DNA of 64,000 nucleotides, taken from the NCBI GenBank assembly GCA_028564705.1, contig JAPXFQ010000385.1, positions 2,728,001-2,792,000 of the forward strand, written 5' to 3'. Positions within the stretch are counted from its first letter, which is position 1. Each line of letters starts with the position of its first letter. The stretch is from Apricaphanius iberus. Taxonomy: Eukaryota; Chordata; Actinopteri; Cyprinodontiformes; Aphaniidae. The notes beneath the pieces are model-generated. The model did not search any database, was not told where the DNA came from, and saw only the letters and a program-made list of their open reading frames with translations. Shown one piece after another: positions 49,010 to 64,000 of this stretch. The translations under genes and the position numbers were made by a program.

Positions 49010-50880
49010 ATTAACTGAAAGAGAAGGCTTTTTTGATGCAAAATAGAGGAATAAAAAGAAAGGTTTGTGAGTAGTTGCTGACTGAACTGATTTTTAGCCA
49101 TCTGGTTAGTTTCCAGTCATTAGTGTATATTTATCTGGTTTTAAATTGGGTAAATGTGTTTATCCTCAGAGAATTTAACACAGAGCAAATGCTGATTGAA
49201 CTCTTTTGCCTCGCAAACATTTTTATAAATAGCAGATGATTTGCCTTCGCCTTACTGTTTATTGCAAAAGCAGTAGTTTACATGTTTGATTTGCCCTTAC
49301 ACTAAGGTAGTGTTTCAGTTTGTCAAAGTTATCGCGTTTATGTGATGATATCAATCGATAGTAGAAGTGTGATGAACCAGCAGTCTGATGAGTGGGATTG
49401 CTTTCATTCTCTCACATTTCAGCACTTCAGCCTCCTACAGACTCTGCAAGGAAGTTGAGCAGACATTACACTATGAAGTTTTGCTCCGGCTTCCAAACTT
49501 GGAAGTTAAAACGTGTACTCCAACCCCATTCCCCCCATATCATGCTGTGGTTCGTTTTTTAACCACAAGATGGCAGCAGACTGAAACAAGCGAGTTGAGT
49601 TCTAAATGACAGGGACTGTGTAAGGTTTAGGTTTATTTTTTCTTAATTCTGTTTAATGCTGCATCATGACATCTATATGTTCATAGAGACATTTTAGACT
49701 GATGTAAGTATTAGTTATTAACAAAACCTTAACGGTTTTGTACTTGACACATTTGAAAGAGAAGCTTATGTAAAAAAAAATAATAAAGTATATAATTTTT
49801 TAAAATGTCTCTGTCTGCATTAAGTGTGTGCAGATCTGTTTTATTGCTGTTATGTAATTCTCTCTGGGAAGCATTCTCTCTGTGTACGGTTGAATGAAAA
49901 AACTAGACAGTTTCCTAAAGGGAAATACTTTATCTTTTCTGACAAACATATATGTCCACATCTGTAGCTCTCAGACTCTACAAGATCCCCCTTGTGCTTC
50001 ATACTGTAGCCTGTCTGTGGAATGTATATCATGCGTTTTGGAAATACATTTGGGAAAAAATTAATGTTGTTGGACAATTATTGATATATTTCTTAATACA
50101 GCTGGGGCTTAATGGTTTCTACCTCTCACCTGCATATCGATATATTACAAAGCCTGATCAAGAGTATTATTTCAAAGTCTTACTGAGTAAGTTGCTTAGT
50201 TTCTCATTAAGCCTGTTTAGCCTATTTATCTCAGTCTTGGAGTTGTCTCCTCTCTGTCTGTTTGTAATGTTCTCTAACTGTTTGTCTTTCTATCACTAAA
50301 AAATAGCCAAAAGACTAACCAAGGCTCCAGTTTCACATATTCACATTCCTTTTCTTCTAAACATTATATGAAACGATCTAAAATATTTTTCCCTGATCTG
50401 TGCATAAATAAACACAAGATGATGAACTCTGGCAATTTATTATTTTATTTTATTTTTTATTCTTGAATTGAAACCAATTCACATTTTTGCAAGGGTTCCT
50501 AACATTTTTATAGTCGAAATTCATGGTGAATTCCCTTTTACATGAATATTGGTATTGTCTTTACTGCATCCTTAGTGAATTAGCGGGTTTGTGTTTGCCC
50601 TCAAGCAGATTATGTACAATGGGAGCATGCCATACCACAACATACCACTATATTTTTATTGTTCCTTCCATATGACATGACAATCAACCAAATTGCTTTA
50701 CATGAAACAAATACAATAAATAACATAAAATGATTCAAATGACACAAAATAAAATGATAGTCCAGACAGTCTCTAGGAAGGTCATTTTTAGTTTTTTCTG
50801 ATGCTACTTTTTTATTGATGTTCCGTAACAAACTTCTCAACCCTTCAAAGAACCAGCGAATTGACAGAAATAAATGACAC
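49010..50880. other. AT-rich DNA, nothing recognised
   Basis: No supported gene or repeat. A 73-codon open frame at 49388-49609 resembles no family. Confidence 0.45.
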
Positions 50881-50882
50881 AT

Positions 50883-50960
50883 AAGTGCATTCTGATTACT
50901 AATTAGGTGACTGCTGAAAGGAAGTGCATTCTGATTACTAATTAGGTGACTGCTGAAAGG
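50883..50960. repeat. Perfect tandem duplication, 2 x 39 bp
   Basis: The 39-bp unit beginning AAGTGCATTCTGATTACTAA and ending TGCTGAAAGG at 50883-50921 is repeated without a mismatch at 50922-50960. Confidence 0.95.
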
Positions 50961-51053
50961 ATTTTATGTTGGGATATGAGGTATTAAATGTGATTGTACT
51001 GAAGCATGGACTCAAATGCCAATGCACGTAAAGATGCAAGGATGTTTATTGGA

Positions 51054-51116
<63 letters not shown>

Positions 51117-51117
51117 G
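51054..51117. repeat. (ATG)n microsatellite
   Basis: About 21 perfect ATG/GAT trinucleotides. Confidence 0.95.
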
Positions 51118-51119
51118 TG

Positions 51120-52330
51120 ACAGGATACCAGCCTGACACAAACAAGGAGGAGTAAGAACAGCAGGGTAAGACACAGTATGAAGAGACGGTAGCAATGAGA
51201 GGTGGTGAAGGGTATAAATAGAGATGAGATAATGAGGATCAGGTGTTACAGATCGGGTGACAGGTGCAAGAAAATGATCAGACAGGAGTGAGCACGACAG
51301 AGTGCTGATGGCTCTGACAGAACACCTCCCTTTAAGAGTGGATTTCAGATGATCAGGATAAGGAGAAATAAATCAAAAGAACCATCCATCCAAATGTGGG
51401 TCGAAGGGGCCAATAGAAGGAGGGCACGGGTCTTGGAGGATACGCCACTTGAGGTCGCGGAGACAGCAGGATGGATGTCCCCAAATGATCAGGAGAACAG
51501 GCAGATGGCCGGGTGGTTGTTCTCTGACAGGACAGCAATCAGACCGATTGCTGGATGGGCCTCCCATTGACGAGAAGACAATTTGCTGAATGGCCAGGTG
51601 GGTGTCCCTTGAACGGGTGATCATGTGGACAGCTGGGTTGGTGGGTGACCTCCGATTGACTGGAAATCAAGGAGCCAGGCTGACTAAGGCTGGCAATCAA
51701 AGAGCGGAGCCTCGGGCTTTGGAGGCAGAGGCAGTTCATCCTTGACCCCTTCCGGGAGCTCTGAACACAGAGACAGTCATCCTCAACCCCAGGAAGCTGT
51801 GGTTCTGGGGCTCGGAGGCGGGGTACTTGCATAGGGGCTTGAAGGCGCGGTGCGGGAACAGGGGCCATGTGGGGAGGTGTGGGAGCGGGGGCTCAAAGCG
51901 AAGTGCCGGCGTTTGGGCCTGAAGGATCAGGGTGGCTCTGGTATTGGACCCTGAAAGCTCAGGCAAAGTGCTGGTACATATGACAGAGGCAGGTTGATGT
52001 CGACCCTGTCCGGGAGCTCAAGCTGTGGGAACCAGGCAGCTATGATGGTGGCTGACCTAGTGGCTGGGGCTGTGACTATGTCTGGGTTGACTGGAGCAGA
52101 GACTGCCAAGGCTGGTAGGCTGACTGAAATAGACAATAGCAAAGCTGCGGGGTGGACAGAGGCAGAAACTGGCTAGCCTACAGAGGCAGAGACCGCTGGA
52201 GTGGATGACTGCCTGGCAGGAGCGAGAAGAGCTGGTAATTGGACTGAGACAGCAACTGATGCTTGGCATATCAGTGTATTGGGAGCTACTGCTGGCAGAC
52301 AGACAGGTACAATGGGAGGGTGACAATATA
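51120..52330. repeat. GC-richer block with degenerate minisatellite-like repeats
   Basis: Markedly richer in G and C than its surroundings. Related words recur: CCTTCCGGGAGCTC near 51747 and CCTGTCCGGGAGCTC near 52004; GACAGAGGCAGAAACTGG and ACAGAGGCAGAGACCGCTGG near 52156-52200. Open frames on both strands are by-products of this composition. Probably internal sequence of an old transposable element; family unknown. Confidence 0.5.
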
Positions 52331-52679
52331 TGTATTTTGTTTGCCTCAACCTAGTGAGTCTTAAACCTAGTTTATACTTCTCCGTCTGCGTAGGTACGGA
52401 GACACGCACCAGCAATGGCTGTCAATGCCAGGGCTCTCCGTCTCATATGCAACCACAGACTGAGTATCAAATCGAACTTTATTTATAAAGGGCTTTTCAT
52501 ACAAGAAATGCATCTCAAAGTGCTTTACAGATTAAAATGACTCCACTTAAACCGCATTCCCATTTCTCCCCTGCAGATTTAAAAGCATGATCCCCATTTT
52601 ATCCTCCTCCTCCCAACCCAACTCTCATGCACACACACAGTTAAAAGCAATCGTAAACGGACATATGACCGAGTCCAGA

Positions 52680-53000
52680 TGGGCCAGGCTAATGAATAGA
52701 GCACAATTTTTTAACTATCCATCGAACGCAGTTGAGACCGTATATCTAGACCAAGATCATTTCAGCATAACAGTGCTCTATGGTTAATGTAATTAGTAGT
52801 CATTGCAGCTTTTGGGCACTGGATGCTTTCCATTGCAAGGCCATTTTATCTCATGTAGTCTTTTGGTGATTTTTAACACAAGGAGGTGTAGAGAACAACA
52901 AAACAGATTGCTTTATTTGTAAACAAGTGTTTATAGAGGAATCCATGAGCACTTTTAGTAAAAAGCTTTGCAGCTCATACAAAACTAATGTGCACAAGAT
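52680..53000. repeat. Dispersed repeat R1, copy 2
   Basis: Collinear with 35390-35720, sharing TAACTATCCATC, ACAGTGCTCTAT, GTCTTTTGGTGATTTTTAACAC and AGTAAAAAGCTTTGCAGCTC. Upstream, TTTATACTTCTCCGTCTGCG (52371) has the look of a fish non-autonomous transposon end. Confidence 0.7.
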
Positions 53001-53523
53001 ACTTTCTTGTGCGTACCAGTTAGCAATTGATGTGCAATAGATACTTTCTTGTGCAAACCAGTTACTAACTGGTGCGTTCATGACAGATTGTAGTTTTGAA
53101 TTTGGAACTACAAAAACGAAGAACATCCCTCAAATGAGGAGACGCTTGCTGTAGAAGATGAATGTACAACAAAACCAAACTCCTCTCCTTGCCAACCCTG
53201 GTTGTTCTGTTTGGAAAAACTGCTGCTTCGCTAAAATTTATAGCATATTTATTTTTGCTGCAGTTGTTTTGTATTCATAACATATGCCAGAGAGATCAAA
53301 TTAAATCAGTCTTTATGTAATGAAGCAGTTTTCATGCCATTTGCAGCACAAATGCTGTGTGATGAATGAACCTTAAATTAAAGAAGCCATGCAAGGAGAA
53401 TGTTATGGGAAAAATATTTTTTACCAGCTTTGAAGGCATCTTAAGTTCATAAAGTCTAATTGGCCTATTCACATTTCTGTCCTTCTTACTGATAGGAAAC
53501 TTCTACTTTCACCTATAATTACT

Positions 53524-54372
53524 AGGGGTTTGCCGGTACACCTTGTTGCATTGGCATGTTTCGGTACAGAGAGCTCTGTCCAGTACACATTCTCATGCCC
53601 CGTTTGTACTTAGGTGCCTAACTGCGTTGCACATTAGCCAACAACATACAAACCAAACATCGTGGAGTGCAGCTTGTCGTTATGGCCAGCGACTTGGAAG
53701 AAACGGAGCTTGAATACCCTCCTTTGTATGGCTTGGCGATATGGCCTCAAAGCTATATTACGATCTAATCTAAAGCATGTGTGGTGTATATCACTTATAT
53801 CATTTCTACCTGATACCTTTTATATTGCCCACTACTACTCCTTTGTAATTAAAATCTCCTTTTTTGGGAACACTTTGGCTTCCCAATGAATTATAAGAAT
53901 GGAGAAAAAATAAGACGAGACAGATGAAACCAGTGTGCTAGAATTATGTCAAAATGCGTTCCCTCAGTCAGAGGTGTCTCTGCTCCAGCCGCACCCACCT
54001 AAAGGAAACTATGAGCTGTTAGAGAGGAAACACTGTCTGGTGTACCTTTGAGGATCTGTTCCCCCTAGGCTAGATTGGTGAAATAAAATGTTGATTTGTT
54101 GAAACTACACAGAATGACGTGTTTATGGGTAACAAGTTATGGAAATAATTTCCAAAAAGAAAATCATAAAGTTTATTTTTTTAACATTTTGGTTTTCTGA
54201 GAAAATGTTGTTGAAGAATTTAATGTAAGCTTAATTTTAAATGTTATTAAAGTTTTACCTGTTTACACAACATAAAACAACTTTTTTTCACTATTTTACA
54301 GTACCGAAATTGAACTGAACCGTGAAATTAAAGCAAGGTACACACGCGATGTTGGGCGTCGGGCACACCCCT
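53524..54372. mobile_element. hAT-like non-autonomous element
   Basis: The left end GGGGTTTGCCGGTACACC and the right end (reverse GGGGTGTGCCCGACGCC) are imperfect inverted repeats. Inside are CATGTTTCGGTACAGAG near the left and CAGTACCGAAATTGAACTGA near the right, the arrangement of a family of fish hAT MITEs. No transposase remains. Confidence 0.55.
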
Positions 54373-55022
54373 AATGATTACGGTTAATTATTAGTGCCAA
54401 TGATTACTATGAATTAATATTAATTGTCCTCAGTATTCTTCAAACTACTCCTAAATTCATGGTTCTTGTCCCTAACAATTTCAAAAACAACTGACACCTT
54501 TGTTTATGCAATATAAAATATATCATCTGCTCGAAATAGCAACTAGGGCGCATGAGGACATTGTCCCCACGTCCCCATAATAACTCCATAATGAAGAAAT
54601 AATAAAATGAAAACATATTGGCCAATACTGGGTGTAAACTTGGTGACATAGAATTAGGCTTTATAGCCAAACTAGTTAGTTAGTTAGTTATGTTTTGTCT
54701 TATCCTACATAAGTATCTAACGTGAATATGTAAGTAAAAGCCTAAAATGATTGGCAAATTGCTTATCTCACAGATTAATGTAATGTCACTCTTAAATCGC
54801 TGACATTCAGTTGACATCACAACTTCTATACAAACGACTGTAGGAAGAGCAGTGTGGTAAATGAGGAACCCAATTTTCCTAACGTAAAAGCACAATTTAT
54901 TTGACCTTTCTCCTTGTTTGCATTTGATGTGCTTTTAAGTTCTACAAGAAATAATTGATATATCTCCATACATCTCCGGTGAATTCCTGATACGAACCTC
55001 AATCACGTATGATTGCGTTAAA

Positions 55023-55030
55023 AGAGAGAG

Positions 55031-55093
<63 letters not shown>
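55023..55093. repeat. (GA)n microsatellite upstream of fgf12 exon 1A
   Basis: About 70 bp of GA with one GC interruption, sharing GAGAGAGAGCGAGAGAGAG with the tract at 44542. It ends about 915 bp before the 1A start codon. Confidence 0.9.
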
Positions 55094-59040
<3,947 letters not shown>

Positions 59041-59070
59041 ACACTTATATAAATATAACTCTACATAATA

Positions 59071-60340
59071 ATGCAGGGATGTAACGGTTACAGGTGTAGT
59101 GGTAGTAGTAGTAGTAAAAATGTTGACAATATTAATTACTGTCTTGTTTTTAAAAATACATAGTATCTCGGTGGATTACTGCTTCCGCAGTGTAGGCACG
59201 GTGAGCCTTACCAGCCATAGTCTCATCTGCTGAAGTTGCCGCACATGCGCACTTTGTAGTTTACAACCAAAACTTTCTCTAAGCTGAAATGATGGCCAAA
59301 GGAGGAGAGAGTGGCGCTCGGTACATCTCAGCCCTCAAAGAAGACAAAGTAAGAAGCATGGGCATATTGTGGGTATTTAAATAATACAGAGGGACAGTTG
59401 ATAGAAGAGAGCTATCCTGTTTGCAGAACTTGCAGGAAAAAAAGTGCCTTTGAAACACTTTGAACCTCATGACAAATTTGAGTGAATATCAGCCACAACT
59501 CTACAGTCAATGCAAGGTATGTTAACATTAGCGTTTTAGCTGAAAAGCATGATAGGAGAACTTTGGGTTGAGGGAGAATGCAAAGAGTCGCCCTATAGTG
59601 CAGCCGCAGTGCCCCCTGCCAGCATATCAGCCATGTCGCGGATACCTCCATATTGAAATGACACCATGCATTACGCTGCTCCCAGGGGGGAAATAAGAGT
59701 TGGTCACCAATGCAATACAAGAGATTGACTTTTGCCCGTTCATGAAGTTAACAATGGTTACTTACTGACATTTTCCCAAATCTGCAAAACTCACTGGAAG
59801 GACACAAACTGAGGACAATACTTTCCTGACATAGAGGATTTATTTAGTTGTCTGAAAATATTATATCACATTTCTGGCGCTATGATTAGTACATGTAATT
59901 CCCTTGAAAAGATTAACAACACATAGTTATCTTGAAATATTGGAATTAATAGCAAATATACATTGAACTTCTTATAATATGCCCTGTAAGATAAAGAACT
60001 TCTAGCCAATTGTTTTCTTTTGATTTAGCAGCAAAAAAAGTATAGGGAAACTCATATGTATATTGATATGGACAGTAGGATAATGATTATAATAATTTGC
60101 ATGCTCAAACCTTGTTTCTTTATTTTGATGTGAAAAGTTACAGTTTTGATAAGACTTTTTCTGTATTATTTTGAATATAATAAATGCTGTTACACTTTTC
60201 CAAAACTATTTCAGTTTGTATAGGACTATCAATGCTTTCTAAACATGTTCAACACCCTTTAAAAAAATACCGGAAACCGTGGTAATTTTGATCACAGTAA
60301 CCGCAAGGTTAAATTTTCACTCCATGACAACCCTACAATG
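59071..60340 (+). mobile_element. Degenerate hAT element with BED zinc-finger relic
   Basis: 59413-59442 encodes YPVCRTCRKK. After a frameshift, 59454-59516 encodes NTLNLMTNLSEYQPQLYSQC plus K, matching the second half of the BED zinc finger of hAT/ZBED transposases. The left edge GGGATGTAACGGTTAC and the right-hand AACCGCAAGG..CATGACAACCCTA resemble eroded terminal repeats. The transposase core is gone. It lies in the fgf12 intron. Confidence 0.6.
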
Positions 60341-61055
60341 ATGCACCGGTGAATGGATGTTTAGTGCATCAAACCCGAACAAAGTGACAGGTCAGTTGGA
60401 AACTAAAGAAACGTGTATTTTATTTGAACAGTGAATAATCTGTACAGACTCCTGGGTCCAATAATATGTAGCAGGTGACCCTCAAAACTACCCTAACATA
60501 ACTTTCATAGGTGTATCAAAACATACATATATTCAGAAAATATATGTATTTAGGGTTTAGGTCCCTCTAACAAATCTTTTACTAAAAGCAACTAGCGACT
60601 AATTTAGTGACCCTATGGTGTTATTGGAGACCTTTGGGGACTCTAACGTGAACCATGTATCAAGCTGCAGCTCTGCCAGACTTCCCTGGTCCTACTCAGT
60701 CAGAACAGATATTTACCCCACTGAGTCAAGAATGCTAATAAATGGCTTGAAGCTGCCGCTGGCTGATCTTACTTGTGTTTCGATGTATATGCAAAAAAAA
60801 AAAAGTCTGATATAAACGATTGCACACTAAATCAATCAACGATTTCACTCAGCTCCACTCCCTTACTCATCTGGTCTGTGGGGTCGCTTCTCTGAAACAT
60901 ACATTATACAGTCATCATGTCTCAGTTTAACCTGGACTCTCAGGAATACAGAAAGAGCCCTAATATGTTTTTTTCAGATGATTATGGCTTACATACAATT
61001 AAACACCTAAAAATTCACTGCCTTGGAAAATAGGAATGTTGTTAAAAAAACTTAA

Positions 61056-61200
61056 ATATTGGAAACGTATAGTGTCACACCCAAATCAGCTAATTAGCTC
61101 AAAACACCTGAAAAGCTTACTTGACCTCTAAATGGCCTTAACCCTCTAATGGGGTAGAGGGCCACACAATCATTGGGAAGAGTTCTGAATTTAAAAATGT
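61056..61200 (+). mobile_element. Tc1-type end fragment
   Basis: CCAAATCAGCTAATTAGCTC, AAAACACCTGAAAAGC and GCCACACAATCATTGGGAAG follow the order of a common fish Tc1 leader. Only this part is recognisable. Confidence 0.4.
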
Positions 61201-62130
61201 CTAAATAACTCTTTGCATAATCAATCTACACAAGTTGTACGTGTTACTTTGTCAATTAAGTGGAAAACAATATTGAACTTTTTTACAATTTTATAATACT
61301 TGCCTGTATTCCCCACACTCCATAGCTGTTTCTGATTCATGAACAATTTTACTTCAAGTTGGTGCATGCAGAAATAAAAATATGCTATCATTAAATTCAT
61401 GACAGGAACAAGAATGATAAACAATACACACTTGATCAAAAATGTATGTCAGTTTGTGTTAGTACATTCCTTTTTTTATTTTAACAGTGAATATTAGTCA
61501 TAAATCTTCTACTGTTATTAACTGTACATCCATCAATTTTCTAAACCACTTATCATAATCAAAAAAATATTATTGTTATTATTATTAATCACAAACATAT
61601 TATTCTAAAGACAGTTTAATGCTAATTATGTTATCAATTTGTTGTTCTAAAATGTTAGGAATCTTCCTATTTTACAGCTACTCTTCTACCATACACCTTC
61701 AATCCTCTAAATAATAATTTGCCACTCACTGTATAATGGCTTATGGAAAATATTTTGTATGCTGTTCTAATGTTTTATATTTCCTAAAATTAGTTGGTCA
61801 AAACAGGAATCAGACACAAAATTCTGATCAGTTCTTTAATAGCATTTGATTACTGTCCATATTTTCAGGTTGTCATGACCTAAACAAAATAGTTAATTTA
61901 AAAATAAAAAATCTAACAAACAACTTAATTTTCCCTAACACTGCCCTGTGAGGAGCCAAAATCTCTACTTTATCCCAGTGGTTGTTTCTGTCCATGTTCT
62001 AATTTTCACACAAAAATCTACAACTTTTGAACAGGAAACAGACTGCGGGCAGTATAGTTTCTCCTGGATAAAGATCGTTTTCTACACCTTTATTGTAGTC
62101 CTTCTTGGAATTGCTAGTGGCTTTGACGCG

Positions 62131-62396
<266 letters not shown>

Positions 62397-62399
62397 GAG

Positions 62400-63700
62400 G
62401 AGCACTCTGGCAACTTGCCAGAAGTCCTACCCGTCAAAGATAGAGGTCGATTCAGGGTATTTATAATGTTAAACAACAAAAGTCAACAACTTTTTTTTAC
62501 ATCAAGAAATACTAGTGTATCCTGTCAGTGCAAGCAATCTACCTTTAGAAGTTTAAATAATTACTTTTAAATGTCACCCACATTCATTCCATACCCACAG
62601 TTAGTTTAGATTTAATTTTGAAAACTTTTCCAAATTTTAAAAATTTTCTGCGTAAGCTGCAATAAGTTACTAAAAAAATATTTTTATTAATTTTCTCTTA
62701 TTGAAATAGCGTGCCAGTTGTGCAACCATTTATATTTTCATAATAAGTGATGCAGCAGATGATATAAACCTTTCAACAGCTGGTAAGACTGAAATGTATG
62801 TCCTGATGTTTAGTGCTGTTAGTTATTTTGAATTGTGACAGCTGTGGAGGCTGGATTGTGAGATCATTTGTTCTGTCAAGGTGAGATTGAATCTGGAGTG
62901 ATTACCTGTCTTTCTCAAGTTTAAAAAATGTAATATTTTCATTCAATATATTTACAGAAAAAGTATTTTATTTAATTTTTAAGTTAAGCAATACAGTATT
63001 TAGATTCCTGGTGCAGAAAAGCCTTGAAATAATAAAATGTATCTTTTATATATTTCCACACTGAAAAAAACAATCTTAATTTACAAGAAGTTTTCAAACT
63101 TTAATTTCTGTACATTCTTTTAATGTGTGAGTGAGTTTTTTTTGAGGGGGGGTGGGGGTCAATGCTTCTGAATATTTTTTTTACTTTACGCTTATGATGA
63201 AAAAAAAACTTGTATTTATTTACCAATATCTACAGTCAGATTAACAATACTAATAAAAAAAATTGAAATTGTGATAATCAAAGCTGGAAAAGGTGGCAGA
63301 GTTATTTTGCCCCCATGCATAATGAGGGGTGTGGTCAGAAGGGTTAAATGCATCTTGCTTTTAGAGTGAAATCTTGGGTTCAGCAAGTCTCCTAAACAAC
63401 ATATTTTAAGGCTACATTTTCACCAGGGATCCCAGTAACAGTGAATGTGCTATATAGAATTAATAAAAAACAGTTATTATCTTTAAGGTGATTAAATTAT
63501 CATCTGAACTCTCCATCTTCCACAGATTTTACTAGCTTAGTATTATGTATGTGTGTGAAAGTGCTATAAGTTACATTTTTTTCATTATTACGCAATTCTT
63601 GTTCTGACATATTCTTGTTGGGATGCTGCCGTGGCTTTGCCGCTGGTGGCTTTGTATGCGTGCGGTGTGTGTTGCCCGTGTGCGTGCGTGTGTTTGTACG
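62400..63700 (+). other. fgf12: fgf12 intron, 3' part
   Basis: AT-rich intronic DNA with a TG-rich stretch just before the exon 2 acceptor. Nothing else recognised. Confidence 0.6.
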
Positions 63701-63706
63701 TTTCAG

Positions 63707-63817
63707 AGCCACAGCTGAAAGGCATCGTGACGCGACTGTTCAGCCAGCAGGGCTTCTACCTGCAGATGCAGCCAGATGGGACCATCGACGGCAGCAAAGA
63801 CGAGAACAGCGACAACA
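63707..63817 (+). CDS. fgf12: FGF12 common exon 2
   Basis: The acceptor TTTCAG at 63701-63706 opens a 111-nt exon, the standard size of FHF exon 2. The shared base plus exon reads [20 protein letters not shown], then [17 protein letters not shown], and closes at A|GTGAGT in phase 1. It is the start of the FGF beta-trefoil core common to all isoforms. FSQQG and DGTIDG-KDENSD identify FGF12; human has [22 protein letters not shown]. The remaining exons lie right of the window. Confidence 0.95.
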
Positions 63818-64000
63818 GTGAGTGGAGCATTACAGAGGCTGCTGCTTCCAAATGTTTTAATGGTTGTGAGTCAGCTGGTTATATAAGATGTTGTATACTT
63901 AACCACCATTCTTATGTAACTGATACATGTGGGGCAGCTTAACATACTCCAAAATTAGTTCAGGTACTTTCTAAAATAAATTTTCTCCACTGAAATGCAA

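Overview
The window is teleost fish genomic DNA. It has intron-rich vertebrate genes with GT-AG splice sites, short introns, an AT-rich background, abundant Tc1/mariner and hAT remnants, and long microsatellites. The species cannot be named from the sequence alone. Gene names below come from recognising the proteins by eye; exon joins were checked by hand for splice dinucleotides and reading phase.

Layout: (1) 1-5565, + strand: the last 13 coding exons of rc3h1 (roquin-1), from the end of the ROQ/HEPN region through the CCCH zinc finger to the stop. A 3'UTR follows and carries a perfect consensus Roquin-binding constitutive decay element. (2) 9505-13632, - strand: a complete seven-exon aldo-keto reductase of about 285 aa. 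(3) 14066-17716, + strand: complete extl2, head-to-head with the reductase; its start codon lies in a 5-nt coding tail of exon 1. (4) 20095-25087, - strand: complete parl (mitochondrial rhomboid protease), 379 aa over ten exons. (5) 25.1-44 kb: no confident gene. This stretch holds a tRNA-derived SINE, several degenerate Tc1 copies, a 5'-truncated LINE and hAT-like elements, plus one possible two-exon transcript and one possible short first exon. (6) 44.8-63.8 kb, + strand: the 5' part of fgf12. This comprises the 1A first exon (56008-56203), the common second exon (63707-63817), and about 11 kb upstream of 1A an alternative first exon (44822-44912) whose peptide resembles the FGF14 1B N-terminus. 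The rest of fgf12 lies beyond the right edge.

The genes have unrelated jobs: mRNA decay, carbonyl reduction, heparan-sulfate initiation, mitochondrial intramembrane proteolysis, and sodium-channel modulation. They are neighbours by synteny, not a pathway. The most interesting signals are the FGF14-1B-like exon in fgf12, the decay element in roquin's own 3'UTR, the non-canonical in-frame 75-nt intron in the reductase, the uORF overlapping the extl2 start, and a transposon nested inside a Tc1 copy.
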